Below, piece by piece: positions 8,716-16,834 of a stretch of DNA of 52,304 nt (within the stretch, counting starts at the first letter, position 1; each line of letters begins with the position of its first letter). A program made the position numbers and the translations under genes. Source of the stretch: an uncultured bacterium (lineage in GTDB: Bacteria; Patescibacteriota; Saccharimonadia; Saccharimonadales; Saccharimonadaceae); NCBI GenBank assembly GCA_903821365.1, contig CAIJKY010000017.1:1-52304 (forward strand). The letters are read 5' to 3'. Under the pieces are notes generated by a model, which saw nothing but the letters and a program-made list of their open reading frames with translations, was not told the origin of the DNA and made no database searches.

Positions 8716-10062
8716 ATGAATGAAGCAATTTTTAAAGCCTACGATGTACGTGGCAAGGTCGGGAGCGAACTGAATGCTGAAAGCTGCCAACGCATCGGCC
8801 GAGCTTTTGCCGACTGGTTGCCACTCGATGGCCCTGTTGCTGTAGGGTATGACATGCGCCCAGATTCAAAAGAACTTGCTGAAGCTGTAGCTGAGGGCCT
8901 ACGCCTACAGGGGCGAGAAGTATGGTCAATTGGCCAAGTTGCAAGCGACATGCTCTACTTCGCTGTTGGCAGTCTTGAGGCGGCTGGCGGTGCAATGATC
9001 ACAGCGAGCCACAACCCAGGCGAGTATAACGGTATAAAGTTTTGTCGCGAGCAAGCGAAAGGTGTTGGTATCGAGACAGGCCTAGCTGAAATCCGCGACT
9101 TAGCAGTGAATAATGATTTTGCGCCATCGCTCGAAAAAGCGCCGATGCTTGAAAAGAATGTGATGGATGCTTGGGTGCAGCACGCACTCAATTTTGTGAA
9201 TGTTGCCGACTGGCCTGCGTATAAGATTGCGGCTGACGCTGGCAATGGCATGGCGGGCGCGGTGCTCCCTTACTTAGTAAAACACTTGCCTGAGCACGTC
9301 CAGGTGACGCCAATGTACTGGGAGCTCGATGGCACATTCCCAAACCACCTCGCCAACCCACTTGATCGCAGCACACTTGTTGCTTTGCAAGCCAAGATTA
9401 AGGATGAAGGTCTCGATTTTGGTCTAGCATTTGACGGCGACGGCGACAGGGCGGCACTACTCGACGAGAATGGCCAGCCAATGAGCGGTACAGTGATGAC
9501 GGCTATCTTGGCGCAGTACTTCTTAAAGAAGAATCCAGGTGCCACGGTACTCTATAATGCAATCTGTGGTCGTGTTGTTAAAGAAACAATTGCCGATGCT
9601 GGCGGCAACGGTGTACGCACTAAAGTGGGGCATAGCTTCATTAAGGGCGACATGCGAACACACGATGCGGTGTTTGCAGGTGAACATTCTGGTCACTATT
9701 ACTTCCGTGATAACTATTCTGCAGACTCAGGTCTTATTGCTGCTTTGGTGGCAATACAGGTTTTGGCTGAAAGCGGTAAAAAGTTGAGCGAGCTTATTGC
9801 AGAATTTGATGATGTCTACGTGTCGATTGAGGAAACAAACTTCGAAGTTACCGACAAAGAAGGAACTTTGGCACGCTTGCAAGCCGAGTTCCAAGATGGT
9901 ACTCAAGATGACCTTGATGGTCTGACGGTTAATTATGCAGACAGCTGGTTTAACGTCCGCCCAAGCAATACCGAGCCTTTGCTACGGCTCAACGCCGAAG
10001 CGAAAGATAAAGCGATGCTCGACGAGCTTGTTGCTAAAGTGACAGCAGTCATTAAAGGCTAA
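8716..10062 (+). CDS. Phosphomannomutase/phosphoglucomutase
   Basis: A 448-residue alpha-D-phosphohexomutase. The phosphoserine loop is TASHNPGEYNGIKF (near residue 97), the metal-binding loop is FDGDGDRAAL, the sugar-binding loop is GEHSGHYYF, and the phosphate-binding loop is RPSNTEPLLRL near the C-terminus. It interconverts hexose 1- and 6-phosphates and supplies sugar nucleotides for the cell surface. Mannose versus glucose preference cannot be told. A TATAAT at 8641 and a very strong AAAAGGAGG ribosome-binding site precede the ATG, so this gene has a real leader, unlike many neighbours. A perfect 12-bp hairpin follows at 10081. Confidence 0.92.
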   Translation: MNEAIFKAYDVRGKVGSELNAESCQRIGRAFADWLPLDGPVAVGYDMRPDSKELAEAVAEGLRLQGREVWSIGQVASDMLYFAVGSLEAAGGAMITASHNPGEYNGIKFCREQAKGVGIETGLAEIRDLAVNNDFAPSLEKAPMLEKNVMDAWVQHALNFVNVADWPAYKIAADAGNGMAGAVLPYLVKHLPEHVQVTPMYWELDGTFPNHLANPLDRSTLVALQAKIKDEGLDFGLAFDGDGDRAALLDENGQPMSGTVMTAILAQYFLKKNPGATVLYNAICGRVVKETIADAGGNGVRTKVGHSFIKGDMRTHDAVFAGEHSGHYYFRDNYSADSGLIAALVAIQVLAESGKKLSELIAEFDDVYVSIEETNFEVTDKEGTLARLQAEFQDGTQDDLDGLTVNYADSWFNVRPSNTEPLLRLNAEAKDKAMLDELVAKVTAVIKG

Positions 10063-10080
10063 GAGCTCCCATTAAACACT

Positions 10081-10117
10081 GTAAAAGTGGCCTGCGTATC
10101 TGTATGGCCACTTTTAC
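10081..10117. terminator. Hairpin downstream of the phosphohexomutase gene
   Basis: GTAAAAGTGGCC (10081-10092) and GGCCACTTTTAC (10106-10117) form a perfect 12-bp stem with a 13-nt loop. The distal arm carries four Ts inside the stem but no clear U-tract follows. It separates the mutase from the groES operon. Confidence 0.7.
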
Positions 10118-10138
10118 GCTGCGATTACTACAACCCTC

Positions 10139-10165
10139 CTGGCACTCGTAGCTAGAGAGTGCTAA
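10139..10165 (+). promoter_or_regulatory. CIRCE operator (HrcA binding site) of groES-groEL
   Basis: The right arm GAGTGCTAA (10157-10165) is a perfect CIRCE half-site. A 9-bp spacer (10148-10156) separates it from the left arm CTGGCACTC (10139-10147), which matches TTAGCACTC at seven of nine positions. The geometry is exactly that of CIRCE, so repression of groES-groEL by HrcA is expected. No hrcA gene is in the window. The left arm overlaps a possible -35 (TGGCAC, 10140-10145), 17 bp before a possible -10 TAATAT (10163-10168), so repressor binding would cover the promoter. Confidence 0.85.
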
Positions 10166-10233
10166 TATAGAACCATACCTTGCACTTTGTTGTTGCAAGG
10201 ACAACCATACTACTGTAAAGGAGGCTATATTTT

Positions 10234-10497
10234 ATGAGCGTACCATTAAAACCGCTTGCCGATAGGGTTGTTGCTGTTAAAGATGAGATAAAGAGCAAGA
10301 CCGCCACTGGCTTTTATTTGCCCGAAAGTGCAAAAGAAAAGTCGTCACTCGCAGTTGTGAAGGCGATCGGCCCGGATGTAAAGAATATTAAGGTTGGCGA
10401 GAAAATCGTTTACAAAGAATATAGTACAACCGAGCTCAAAATTGACGGCACAGAATATTTGATTGTCAAAGAAGAAGACGTCCTCGCGACAGTCTAG
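10234..10497 (+). CDS. groES: Co-chaperonin GroES
   Basis: An 87-residue Hsp10, slightly short for the family. It has the standard start PLADRVVAV, a mobile-loop region EIKSKTATGFYLPESAKEKSSLA, and the closing VGEKIVYKEYSTTELKIDG-EYLIVKEEDVLATV. It caps GroEL during protein folding in the cytosol. A strong AAAGGAGG ribosome-binding site lies upstream of the ATG, and a CIRCE operator lies about 70 bp upstream. The groEL start follows 25 bp after the stop, so the two form one heat-shock operon. Confidence 0.96.
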   Translation: MSVPLKPLADRVVAVKDEIKSKTATGFYLPESAKEKSSLAVVKAIGPDVKNIKVGEKIVYKEYSTTELKIDGTEYLIVKEEDVLATV

Positions 10498-10522
10498 TCA
10501 AAGCAAACGAAAGGAGCCCACC

Positions 10523-12169
10523 ATGGCAAAAAAAGTATTTTATGATGACGAAGCACGCCGCCGTGTCCTTGGCGGCGCCAAGGCGCTTTACGATGCAGTA
10601 AAGGTAACAATGGGGCCAAAAGGTCGCAACGTTATTATTAGTAAAAGTTACGGTAACCCAACGGTAACGCACGATGGAGTAACGGTCGCGAAAAGTGTTG
10701 ACCTCCCTGAAGAAGACGACGAAAATCTCGGATTCAAGGTTGGTGCCGAGCTGATCAAACAAGCAGCGAGCAAGATGAACGATGTCGCTGGCGACGGTAC
10801 GACAACAGTAACGGTGCTAACGTACAATATTTTAAACGAAGCGAACCGCTTAATTGCTGCTGGTCATAATCCAATGGAGCTCCGCAAAGGTGTTGAGGCT
10901 GCCGGTGCGGAAGTACTGACTGCACTCGAAAAGCTTGCTGAAGATATTGGAAGTAAAAAAGGCCGTGTCGCCGAAGTTGCCACAATTTCAGCGGGTGATG
11001 CTGCAATCGGTGAGTTAATCGCTGATGTTATTGCTAAGGTTGGCAAAGAAGGCGTCGTGACGGTTGAAGAGGGCCAGAGTCTTGGCATGGAAGCTGAAGT
11101 CGTTGAGGGCTTCACGATGGATCGTGGATTCATCAGCGCTTACATGGTCACTGATTCGAGTCGTATGGAAGCGGTCTACGACAAACCAGCCATCGTCATT
11201 ACTGACAAAAAAGTGACAAGCGTTCAAGATTTCTTGCCAGTGCTAGAAAAACTTGCACAAGCCGGTAAGAAAGATCTTGTCTTGATTGCCGAAGACGTCG
11301 AAGGCGAAGCACTTGGTACGCTCGTGCTCAACCGACTGAAGGGCGTATTCAACACCGTCGCAATTAAGGCTCCTGCCTTTGGTGACCGCCGCAAGGAGGT
11401 GTTACAAGATATTGCTATTTTAACCGGCGCAACGGTTATCAGTGACGACCAAGGCCTAACGTTTGAGAATGTTGACCTCAGCGTTGTTGGAACAGCGCGT
11501 AAGGTGATTGTCGGCAAAGACGAAACGACGATTATTGAAGGTGTTGGTAAGGTGAAGGACGTTGATGCTCGTATTCTTCAGATCAAAGCTCAGGCCGCTA
11601 ACGCGACGAGTGAGTACGACAAAGAACAGCTTGAAAAGCGCGCCGCAGCTCTCGACGGCAAGGTTGCGGTCATCAAAGTTGGTGGCGCTACCGAAACCGA
11701 AATTGAAGAGAAGAAATTCCGTGTTGATGATGCGGTCGCTGCGACAAAGGCTGCACTGGCCGAAGGTATTGTTGCAGGTGGTGGTGTAACACTAGTCAAT
11801 TTGTCACAAAAGCTCAAAGCAGATAACACGAGCTCCTACGAGGCTGGCCGTGGACTTGTTAAGAGTGCGCTCCAGGCTCCATTTGTACAGCTCATGGACA
11901 ATGCTGGCAAAAATTCGGCAGCACTACTAGCAAAACTCCTTGAATCAAAGGACGGCATGGGCGTCAACGTAAACGACCCAACTGATAAGCTTGTCGATAT
12001 GAAAGCAGGCGGTGTTGTTGACCCAGTGCGCGTAACAAAAGAGGCAGTACAAAATGCTGTATCAATTGCAGCTACGGCGATGACTATGGGTGCGCTTGTG
12101 GTTGAGATTCCCGAAAAAGAAGCTGCGCCTGCAGGCGGCATGCCTGGTGGTATGGGCGGCATGATGTAG
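10523..12169 (+). CDS. groEL: Chaperonin GroEL
   Basis: A 548-residue Hsp60, the family length. It begins [20 protein letters not shown], carries the ATP-binding GPKGRNVII and [12 protein letters not shown] segments, the apical-domain [14 protein letters not shown], and ends in the flexible Gly/Met tail [11 protein letters not shown]. It forms the double-ring folding chamber with GroES. The start is set at 10523 because AAAGGAG stands just ahead of it; the frame is open further upstream into the end of groES, but that extension has no homology. A symmetrical terminator follows at 12184. Confidence 0.97.
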   Translation: MAKKVFYDDEARRRVLGGAKALYDAVKVTMGPKGRNVIISKSYGNPTVTHDGVTVAKSVDLPEEDDENLGFKVGAELIKQAASKMNDVAGDGTTTVTVLTYNILNEANRLIAAGHNPMELRKGVEAAGAEVLTALEKLAEDIGSKKGRVAEVATISAGDAAIGELIADVIAKVGKEGVVTVEEGQSLGMEAEVVEGFTMDRGFISAYMVTDSSRMEAVYDKPAIVITDKKVTSVQDFLPVLEKLAQAGKKDLVLIAEDVEGEALGTLVLNRLKGVFNTVAIKAPAFGDRRKEVLQDIAILTGATVISDDQGLTFENVDLSVVGTARKVIVGKDETTIIEGVGKVKDVDARILQIKAQAANATSEYDKEQLEKRAAALDGKVAVIKVGGATETEIEEKKFRVDDAVAATKAALAEGIVAGGGVTLVNLSQKLKADNTSSYEAGRGLVKSALQAPFVQLMDNAGKNSAALLAKLLESKDGMGVNVNDPTDKLVDMKAGGVVDPVRVTKEAVQNAVSIAATAMTMGALVVEIPEKEAAPAGGMPGGMGGMM

Positions 12170-12183
12170 GGCATATTCCCCAC

Positions 12184-12221
12184 AATATAAAAACCCGCTT
12201 TTTATAGCGGGTTTTTATATT
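12184..12221. terminator. Bidirectional rho-independent terminator after groEL
   Basis: A perfect 16-bp stem pairs 12184-12199 with 12206-12221 around a 6-nt loop, with a CCCGCT/AGCGGG core flanked by A- and T-runs. It serves groEL and the converging gene that ends at 12236. Confidence 0.9.
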
Positions 12222-12235
12222 AGATCGATAAAGTC

Positions 12236-12766
12236 TTACGCTGTCTGCGAAGCGAAGTAGTCAATTTCTTTAATCACATCAAGCAGCGCTTGCGCACGCT
12301 CGACATCATCAGGAATAGCTTTTGCAGCGATGTGTGCTGGGTTAAGCAGTGACTTGTCATCAGTCGAGCGGATAATCAACAGCATAGTGTCGAACTTTTC
12401 CTTTGGTGGCAAGTTCAGTTTATCAACGAGCGGACGCAGCTCTTCAAGAGCCTCTTTCTTGATAGTATCAAGTTCGCCGCCACCACGAATCTGGTTTGGC
12501 TCGGCTGCAACGTGTGCAGCAGGTTCGGTAGGTGGCGCGACTGGTGCTACGGGTGTGCTTGGGATAGCGATGGCTGGAGGCGCAATCACTGCGGCTGCAG
12601 GTGCCGCAGGGTTAGGAACTTCTTCGAAGTTCAAGACACCATCTTTATCGTGAGCTTCTGGGTCGCTTGTTGCAAGACTGTGGTTTTGTTGTTGCATGCC
12701 TTTTAATACGCTCGCTAATTCTTGATCGTCGCTAATCGCTTGATTTTGTGGTCCGTTGTTGTTCAT
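12236..12766 (-). CDS. Hypothetical protein with Ala/Pro-rich middle and helical C-terminal domain
   Basis: A 176-residue protein I do not recognise. The N-terminal 50 residues are polar and Gln/Asp-rich, residues about 52-95 are an Ala/Pro/Val linker, and the last 75 residues look like a small all-helical domain (LDTIKKEALEELRPLVDKLN, followed by DTMLLIIRSTDDKSLL and VERAQALLDVIKEIDYF). No signal peptide or membrane helix is visible, so it is probably cytosolic. The start at 12766 is chosen because AAGGGG stands about 5 nt upstream; an ATG 18 codons earlier has no such site. It may be lineage-specific. Confidence 0.6.
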   Translation of the reverse strand: MNNNGPQNQAISDDQELASVLKGMQQQNHSLATSDPEAHDKDGVLNFEEVPNPAAPAAAVIAPPAIAIPSTPVAPVAPPTEPAAHVAAEPNQIRGGGELDTIKKEALEELRPLVDKLNLPPKEKFDTMLLIIRSTDDKSLLNPAHIAAKAIPDDVERAQALLDVIKEIDYFASQTA

Positions 12767-12901
12767 TGCCGCCCCTTTACGAGTGAATATTCGTGAAATT
12801 ATTCGATGATTATTTCTCATTATAATGCATATAACGGTTATGGCAAAGTAAGTAGGGCAGTGTTGTCATAAGTAATCGGTACGAGCCGATTGGCGAGTCT
12901 G

Positions 12902-14134
12902 TTATTGCAGCTGTCGCAGCGCCACGATTGGGTCTTTGCGCGCCGCTCGAATCGCTGGGAATATGCCAAAGAGCACGCCAACAAACAATGACACGCTAAT
13001 TGCTGCACCAAAAATTCCCCATGTCACAATTGGCGTGAAGGGTAGGGCGAACAAGAAGGTTATGGCAAATGCCCCAAGCCCCGCAAGACCAACGCCAGCT
13101 AAACCACCCACGAGGCTCATAATAATTGCTTCGGTCAAAAATTGTCGTAGTATTTGCCCGTTTGTTGCGCCAACTGCTTTTCTAATGCCAATCTCTCTAG
13201 TGCGCTCGGTGACGGCGACGAGCATGATGTTCATAACGCCGATACCTCCAACAAGCAGCGAGATTGCCGCCACACCTGCGGTATATTTGGTGATCAAGTT
13301 AAATATGCCTTCAGTGACGCTCAGGGCCTCACGCGAGCTGATAACCGCGAAGTCGTCAGCTTTATGTTCCGCACGGAGACGCGCTGTAACGGCTCGTTTC
13401 ACGGCTTCAAGATCACTGCCGTCTTTTGCTCGAAAGTTGATGGTCTGAATCTGTGCAAGTCCCTGGTTCATGGCTTTCCCCGCGTCGAGGCTAACGTACG
13501 CTGCCATGTTGCTGTCAAACAGGCCGTTGAGTGCAAGTGGTGTATCGCTATGAGCCAAAACACCGATGACGGTGTAGGTCGCGCCACGGATAGTGACCTG
13601 TTGTCCTGTTGTTTGGTCACTATCAAGTAGTAGATTGGCTATGGTGTCACCGAGTACAACAGTATTGCGATTGATGTCAGGGTTAACAAACTCTCCAGTT
13701 TTGACTCGTTGCGATAACACTTGAGGGAGGGCGCTATTGGTCGCCACAATTTGCGTATCCTCAATGGTGTGCTTACCGCCCGATACACTGCCTCTGAGTC
13801 CCATAACTGGGGTAGCGGCTGCAACGCCAGGAGTTGTACTAACGACTTGAATATCATTTTCAGTCAGTGTACTGGCGTTAAAATTGGCCAAGATGTCATA
13901 TCCAGTGACATCGCCCTGCTGATCACGCGACAGTTTACCTGGGCGCACTGTCGCGACATCCCCGCCAGCAAGCGCTACTTGGCTTTTGATTGAATGCTTG
14001 GCACCCTCGCCGAGCGCTAGAACAAGCGTAACGGACGCAACGCCAATAATAATGCCAAAAATAGTCAAAAACGTTCGCACTCGTGTTGCTTTAAGGCTTG
14101 CTACGGCAATACGAATATCAGAAAGCCACATCAT
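12902..14134 (-). CDS. MacB/FtsX-type ABC transporter permease
   Basis: A 410-residue membrane protein of the MacB type. It has an N-terminal transmembrane helix (TFLTIFGIIIGVASVTLVLA), a periplasmic-type MacB core domain (about 45-270), then three C-terminal helices, the first containing AISLLVGGIGVMNIMLVAVTERTREIGIRKAVGA, the conserved MacB/LolC motif. It ends IFPAIRAARKDPIVALRQLQ, also typical. With the ATPase gene 2 bp upstream it forms a mechanotransmitting exporter, possibly for peptides or lipoproteins. No MacA-like adaptor is nearby, as in many Gram-positive versions. The substrate is unknown. Confidence 0.9.
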   Translation of the reverse strand: MMWLSDIRIAVASLKATRVRTFLTIFGIIIGVASVTLVLALGEGAKHSIKSQVALAGGDVATVRPGKLSRDQQGDVTGYDILANFNASTLTENDIQVVSTTPGVAAATPVMGLRGSVSGGKHTIEDTQIVATNSALPQVLSQRVKTGEFVNPDINRNTVVLGDTIANLLLDSDQTTGQQVTIRGATYTVIGVLAHSDTPLALNGLFDSNMAAYVSLDAGKAMNQGLAQIQTINFRAKDGSDLEAVKRAVTARLRAEHKADDFAVISSREALSVTEGIFNLITKYTAGVAAISLLVGGIGVMNIMLVAVTERTREIGIRKAVGATNGQILRQFLTEAIIMSLVGGLAGVGLAGLGAFAITFLFALPFTPIVTWGIFGAAISVSLFVGVLFGIFPAIRAARKDPIVALRQLQ

Positions 14135-14136
14135 GA

Positions 14137-14886
14137 TTACTTCTTTGCCTCTACCGCGCCACCGAGTGAACGCTTACTGTTACGGCGTCGTACTTTGCGC
14201 TCGCTACTATCACTGTCAATGCGACCGTCAAGCATGTGAATAACGCGATCAGCATACACCGTCAGCGTTGGGTTGTGCGTCACCATGATGATAGTGTTGC
14301 CACGTTTGTGTATTTCGCGCAGCTCGTGCATGATAATCTCGCTGGATTTTGTATCAAGATTGCCGGTCGGTTCATCGGCAAGAATAATCGATGGTCGATT
14401 AACGAGTGCTCGAGCGATCGCTACTCGCTGTAACTGTCCACCAGAAAGCTGGTAAGGCATGTAATATTCGCGTTCTTGCAGACCAAATGTTTTCAGTAAA
14501 CGACTCGCAGCATGGAGGCGTGCGAGTTTTGATTTACCGCCGTACATCAAGGGAAGGGAAACGTTATCAAGCACATTCATACGTCCGAGCAAGTTAAAAC
14601 TTTGAAAGACAAAGCCGATCTTCGTGCGACGGATCTTTGCGCGCTTGCGGCTGCTGACATTACCGACATTTTGGCCGCTCAGTAAATAGTCGCCGTGCGT
14701 TGAGGTGTCGAGTAGGCCAAGGATGTTCATGAGCGTAGTTTTGCCAGAACCACTTGGACCCATGACCGCCACAAACTCACCTTTGTTGATGCGAAGAGAA
14801 ATGTTGTCGAGAGCTATGGTGGTAGCATCTCCATAGCCAAACATTTTGCTGAGATTCGTGAGTTCTATAACTGGATGGCTGCGCAT
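14137..14886 (-). CDS. MacB/LolD-type ABC transporter ATP-binding protein
   Basis: A 249-residue ATPase with Walker [13 protein letters not shown]-loop [19 protein letters not shown], signature [15 protein letters not shown], Walker [13 protein letters not shown], and H-loop MVTHN. The arrangement is that of the MacB/LolD family, and a basic C-terminal tail ([14 protein letters not shown]) extends past the fold. It powers the permease encoded immediately downstream, with only 2 bp between the genes, so the two are translationally coupled. The ATG at 14884-14886 begins [14 protein letters not shown], the standard family start. Confidence 0.94.
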   Translation of the reverse strand: MRSHPVIELTNLSKMFGYGDATTIALDNISLRINKGEFVAVMGPSGSGKTTLMNILGLLDTSTHGDYLLSGQNVGNVSSRKRAKIRRTKIGFVFQSFNLLGRMNVLDNVSLPLMYGGKSKLARLHAASRLLKTFGLQEREYYMPYQLSGGQLQRVAIARALVNRPSIILADEPTGNLDTKSSEIIMHELREIHKRGNTIIMVTHNPTLTVYADRVIHMLDGRIDSDSSERKVRRRNSKRSLGGAVEAKK

Positions 14887-15106
14887 GCTTTGGTTTGTCT
14901 GAGAGCTTTCATGGTTACTGGCGTGAGAATAATCTAGTTTCTATTATAGAAATAAACACGGCCGATAGACAACAGGGAAAAGCCGTATTTAGTACAACTA
15001 CCTTGATAAAACGTCAAAAAAGCAACAAAAGATACTTTCTCGATCTCGCCACGCTGGCTGCGGTGTACTATACTTGGCACCAGTTGATGCAAATCGACGT
15101 TGGAAT

Positions 15107-15196
15107 GGAGAGATGGCCGAGTGGTTGAAGGCGCACGCTTGGAAAGCGTGTATGGGAGCAATCTTATCGCAGGTTCGAATCCTGTTCTCTCCGCCA
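15107..15196 (+). tRNA. tRNA-Ser(GGA), CCA encoded
   Basis: A class II tRNA. Acceptor GGAGAGA (15107-15113) pairs with TCTCTCC (15186-15192), then discriminator G and CCA (15194-15196). The anticodon arm CACGC-TTGGAAA-GCGTG gives anticodon GGA for UCC/UCU. The long variable arm and the T-arm GCAGGTTCGAATCCTGT are intact. A TATACT at 15069-15074 may be its -10. An AT-rich single-gene stretch begins right after it. Confidence 0.95.
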
Positions 15197-15302
15197 CGTT
15201 TACCAAATAAGAGTTAAAGAGTAAAATCAACTTATTAATCTTTATTTTTCTGACTATTTCAATGTAACCACGGCTGAGCTTAATGCTTATGGTGCTTTCG
15301 AC

Positions 15303-16700
15303 GTGAGCGTTGAATCTGATCTTCCACTTTTTATTGATCCATTTCTCCTTTTTCATAGCAAAAAGCCTGAGTACAAGAAGCTTCATTTAGGAATTATTAT
15401 GTATCTTACATTCCTGCGAGATCATGCTGCCGATGATCTTGACCCAGGCTTGATCAAAAGCTGGTATTACTTCAAAGAGGTTAAACAGAATTGGTTAGGT
15501 TTTACTGTTCTTGGGAACGGAGGCAGTGGGCTTGGTGAGGATTTTGCAGAGGCACTCCGAGCTTCGTTAGCAAAAATTTTAACAAATTTTGGACAAGAAA
15601 CAATCACACAAGGCAGTCATCTTGAAAAATTAACGCTCATTAAAAGTGGAGTTGGTCGCGACAGTATTAGTGATTTTACTGCAAATTTAATAAAGCACTA
15701 TCTGCTTGACTACACTCAAGCTTTCGCACTAAAGCATATAAATGCGGGGTTACGCAGCACTTTCTCAGTGCCGCGCGCGATATTTAACTACAAGACTGAG
15801 TCTTGGGAGACTCAAGCATACACGCTGCCAGCTAAAGACGGGGATTTTGTTCTTTTGACGCCATACGATATTTTGACATGTGACGATACTTGGATTAGCC
15901 ATAGTGATATGATCAAGAAGTTTATTCGCTTACCTGGTGCTGCTGCGGATGACGTGTTGAGAGCTCAAATTAATCGTTATTTTAAGAGCCTCTTGAGTGA
16001 TAAGCCAACAATAAAAGAGCGTACAAAAGCTGCGCAGGAAACTATAAATACATACCCGCAGCTTATCGATCAATATATACGCGAAAAAGAAGATAACGGA
16101 GAAATGGCTGAAGGCATTAGTCAAGAGAGACGTCGAGCAACAGAGATAGTTTTTGTTGATGACGTAAGAGCGATCGTGGCTGATCTAAAAAGAAAGACAA
16201 ATTTTTACGAGAAGCCAATTAGTAGCTACGAGGAAGCGTTAGATAAGGTACACGCTTTTAAAAAATACATTGAAAATCAAGACGGATACAGACTACTGCA
16301 TCATACTGAGGGTAAACCTTTTTCAAGTGAAAAAGATGTCCAGCTCTTTTTTGGCCTACTGTTGGTTGGAAGTAACTTTGATATTAATCGTGAGCCAAAC
16401 AACGGTCGTGGTCCCGTTGATTTCAAAGTTAGTGTAGGTGCTGCCAATAAGTCTCTTATAGAAATCAAATTAGCGTCCAGTACAAGCCTTAAAAGAAATC
16501 TTGAACATCAGGTGGCGATTTACGAAAAGGCAAATAACACACGGAATTCGGTTAAGATGATCGTTTGTTACACTAATGAGCAGCAACAAAATGTTGTTAG
16601 AATCCTTCGCGAGCTAAAACTTGAAAGTGAGCCTACGATAGTCGTTATTGATGCGCGAAACGATAATAAACCGTCAGCATCTAAAGCAGATAGTCATTAG
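15303..16700 (+). CDS. PD-(D/E)XK nuclease-domain protein of unknown function
   Basis: A 465-residue protein. Near the C-terminus the nuclease motif is clear: D373 in GPVDFKV, E387-x-K389 in LIEIKLA, and Q403-x3-Y407 in QVAIYEKA, which is the RecB-like QxxxY variant. The N-terminal three quarters carry LPLFIDPFLLF and a long helical region with no domain I can name. The chosen GTG at 15303 has no good ribosome-binding site. The frame stays open upstream to 15225 and encodes DYFNVTTAELNAYGAFDVSV, which looks like genuine protein, but contains no ATG, GTG or TTG; an ATT at 15234 would be the nearest unusual start. The gene is AT-richer than its neighbours and sits alone between tRNA-Ser and pyrG, as acquired defence-type genes often do. 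Confidence 0.6.
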   Translation: MSVESDLPLFIDPFLLFHSKKPEYKKLHLGIIMYLTFLRDHAADDLDPGLIKSWYYFKEVKQNWLGFTVLGNGGSGLGEDFAEALRASLAKILTNFGQETITQGSHLEKLTLIKSGVGRDSISDFTANLIKHYLLDYTQAFALKHINAGLRSTFSVPRAIFNYKTESWETQAYTLPAKDGDFVLLTPYDILTCDDTWISHSDMIKKFIRLPGAAADDVLRAQINRYFKSLLSDKPTIKERTKAAQETINTYPQLIDQYIREKEDNGEMAEGISQERRRATEIVFVDDVRAIVADLKRKTNFYEKPISSYEEALDKVHAFKKYIENQDGYRLLHHTEGKPFSSEKDVQLFFGLLLVGSNFDINREPNNGRGPVDFKVSVGAANKSLIEIKLASSTSLKRNLEHQVAIYEKANNTRNSVKMIVCYTNEQQQNVVRILRELKLESEPTIVVIDARNDNKPSASKADSH

Positions 16701-16834
16701 CGTCAACAAAACTTTAATTTAAAAAATTGTTACTGAAGTACTAAGTAAAATTTTCAGTGTGCTCCTTGGCAGCCAATCTGCTTTACCGCGTTTTCAGTTC
16801 CTTTACTTTTAATTGCCTGATATAATCTAAAGGC

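Noticed and set aside
10463-10522. Twenty extra N-terminal residues for GroEL
   Set aside because: They overlap groES in another frame and lack a ribosome-binding site; GroEL begins at the ATG after AAAGGAG at 10523.
14934-15386. 150-residue minus-strand open frame containing ERTGFEPAIRLLPYTLSK and similar text
   Set aside because: It is the antisense of tRNA-Ser(GGA); this peptide is a well-known spurious annotation opposite tRNA-Ser genes.
16701-16834. Search for a copy of the tRNA-Ser 3' end as an attachment-site repeat after the PD-(D/E)XK gene
   Set aside because: No duplicate of the tRNA 3' segment was found, and no integrase gene is present, so an integrated element cannot be claimed.
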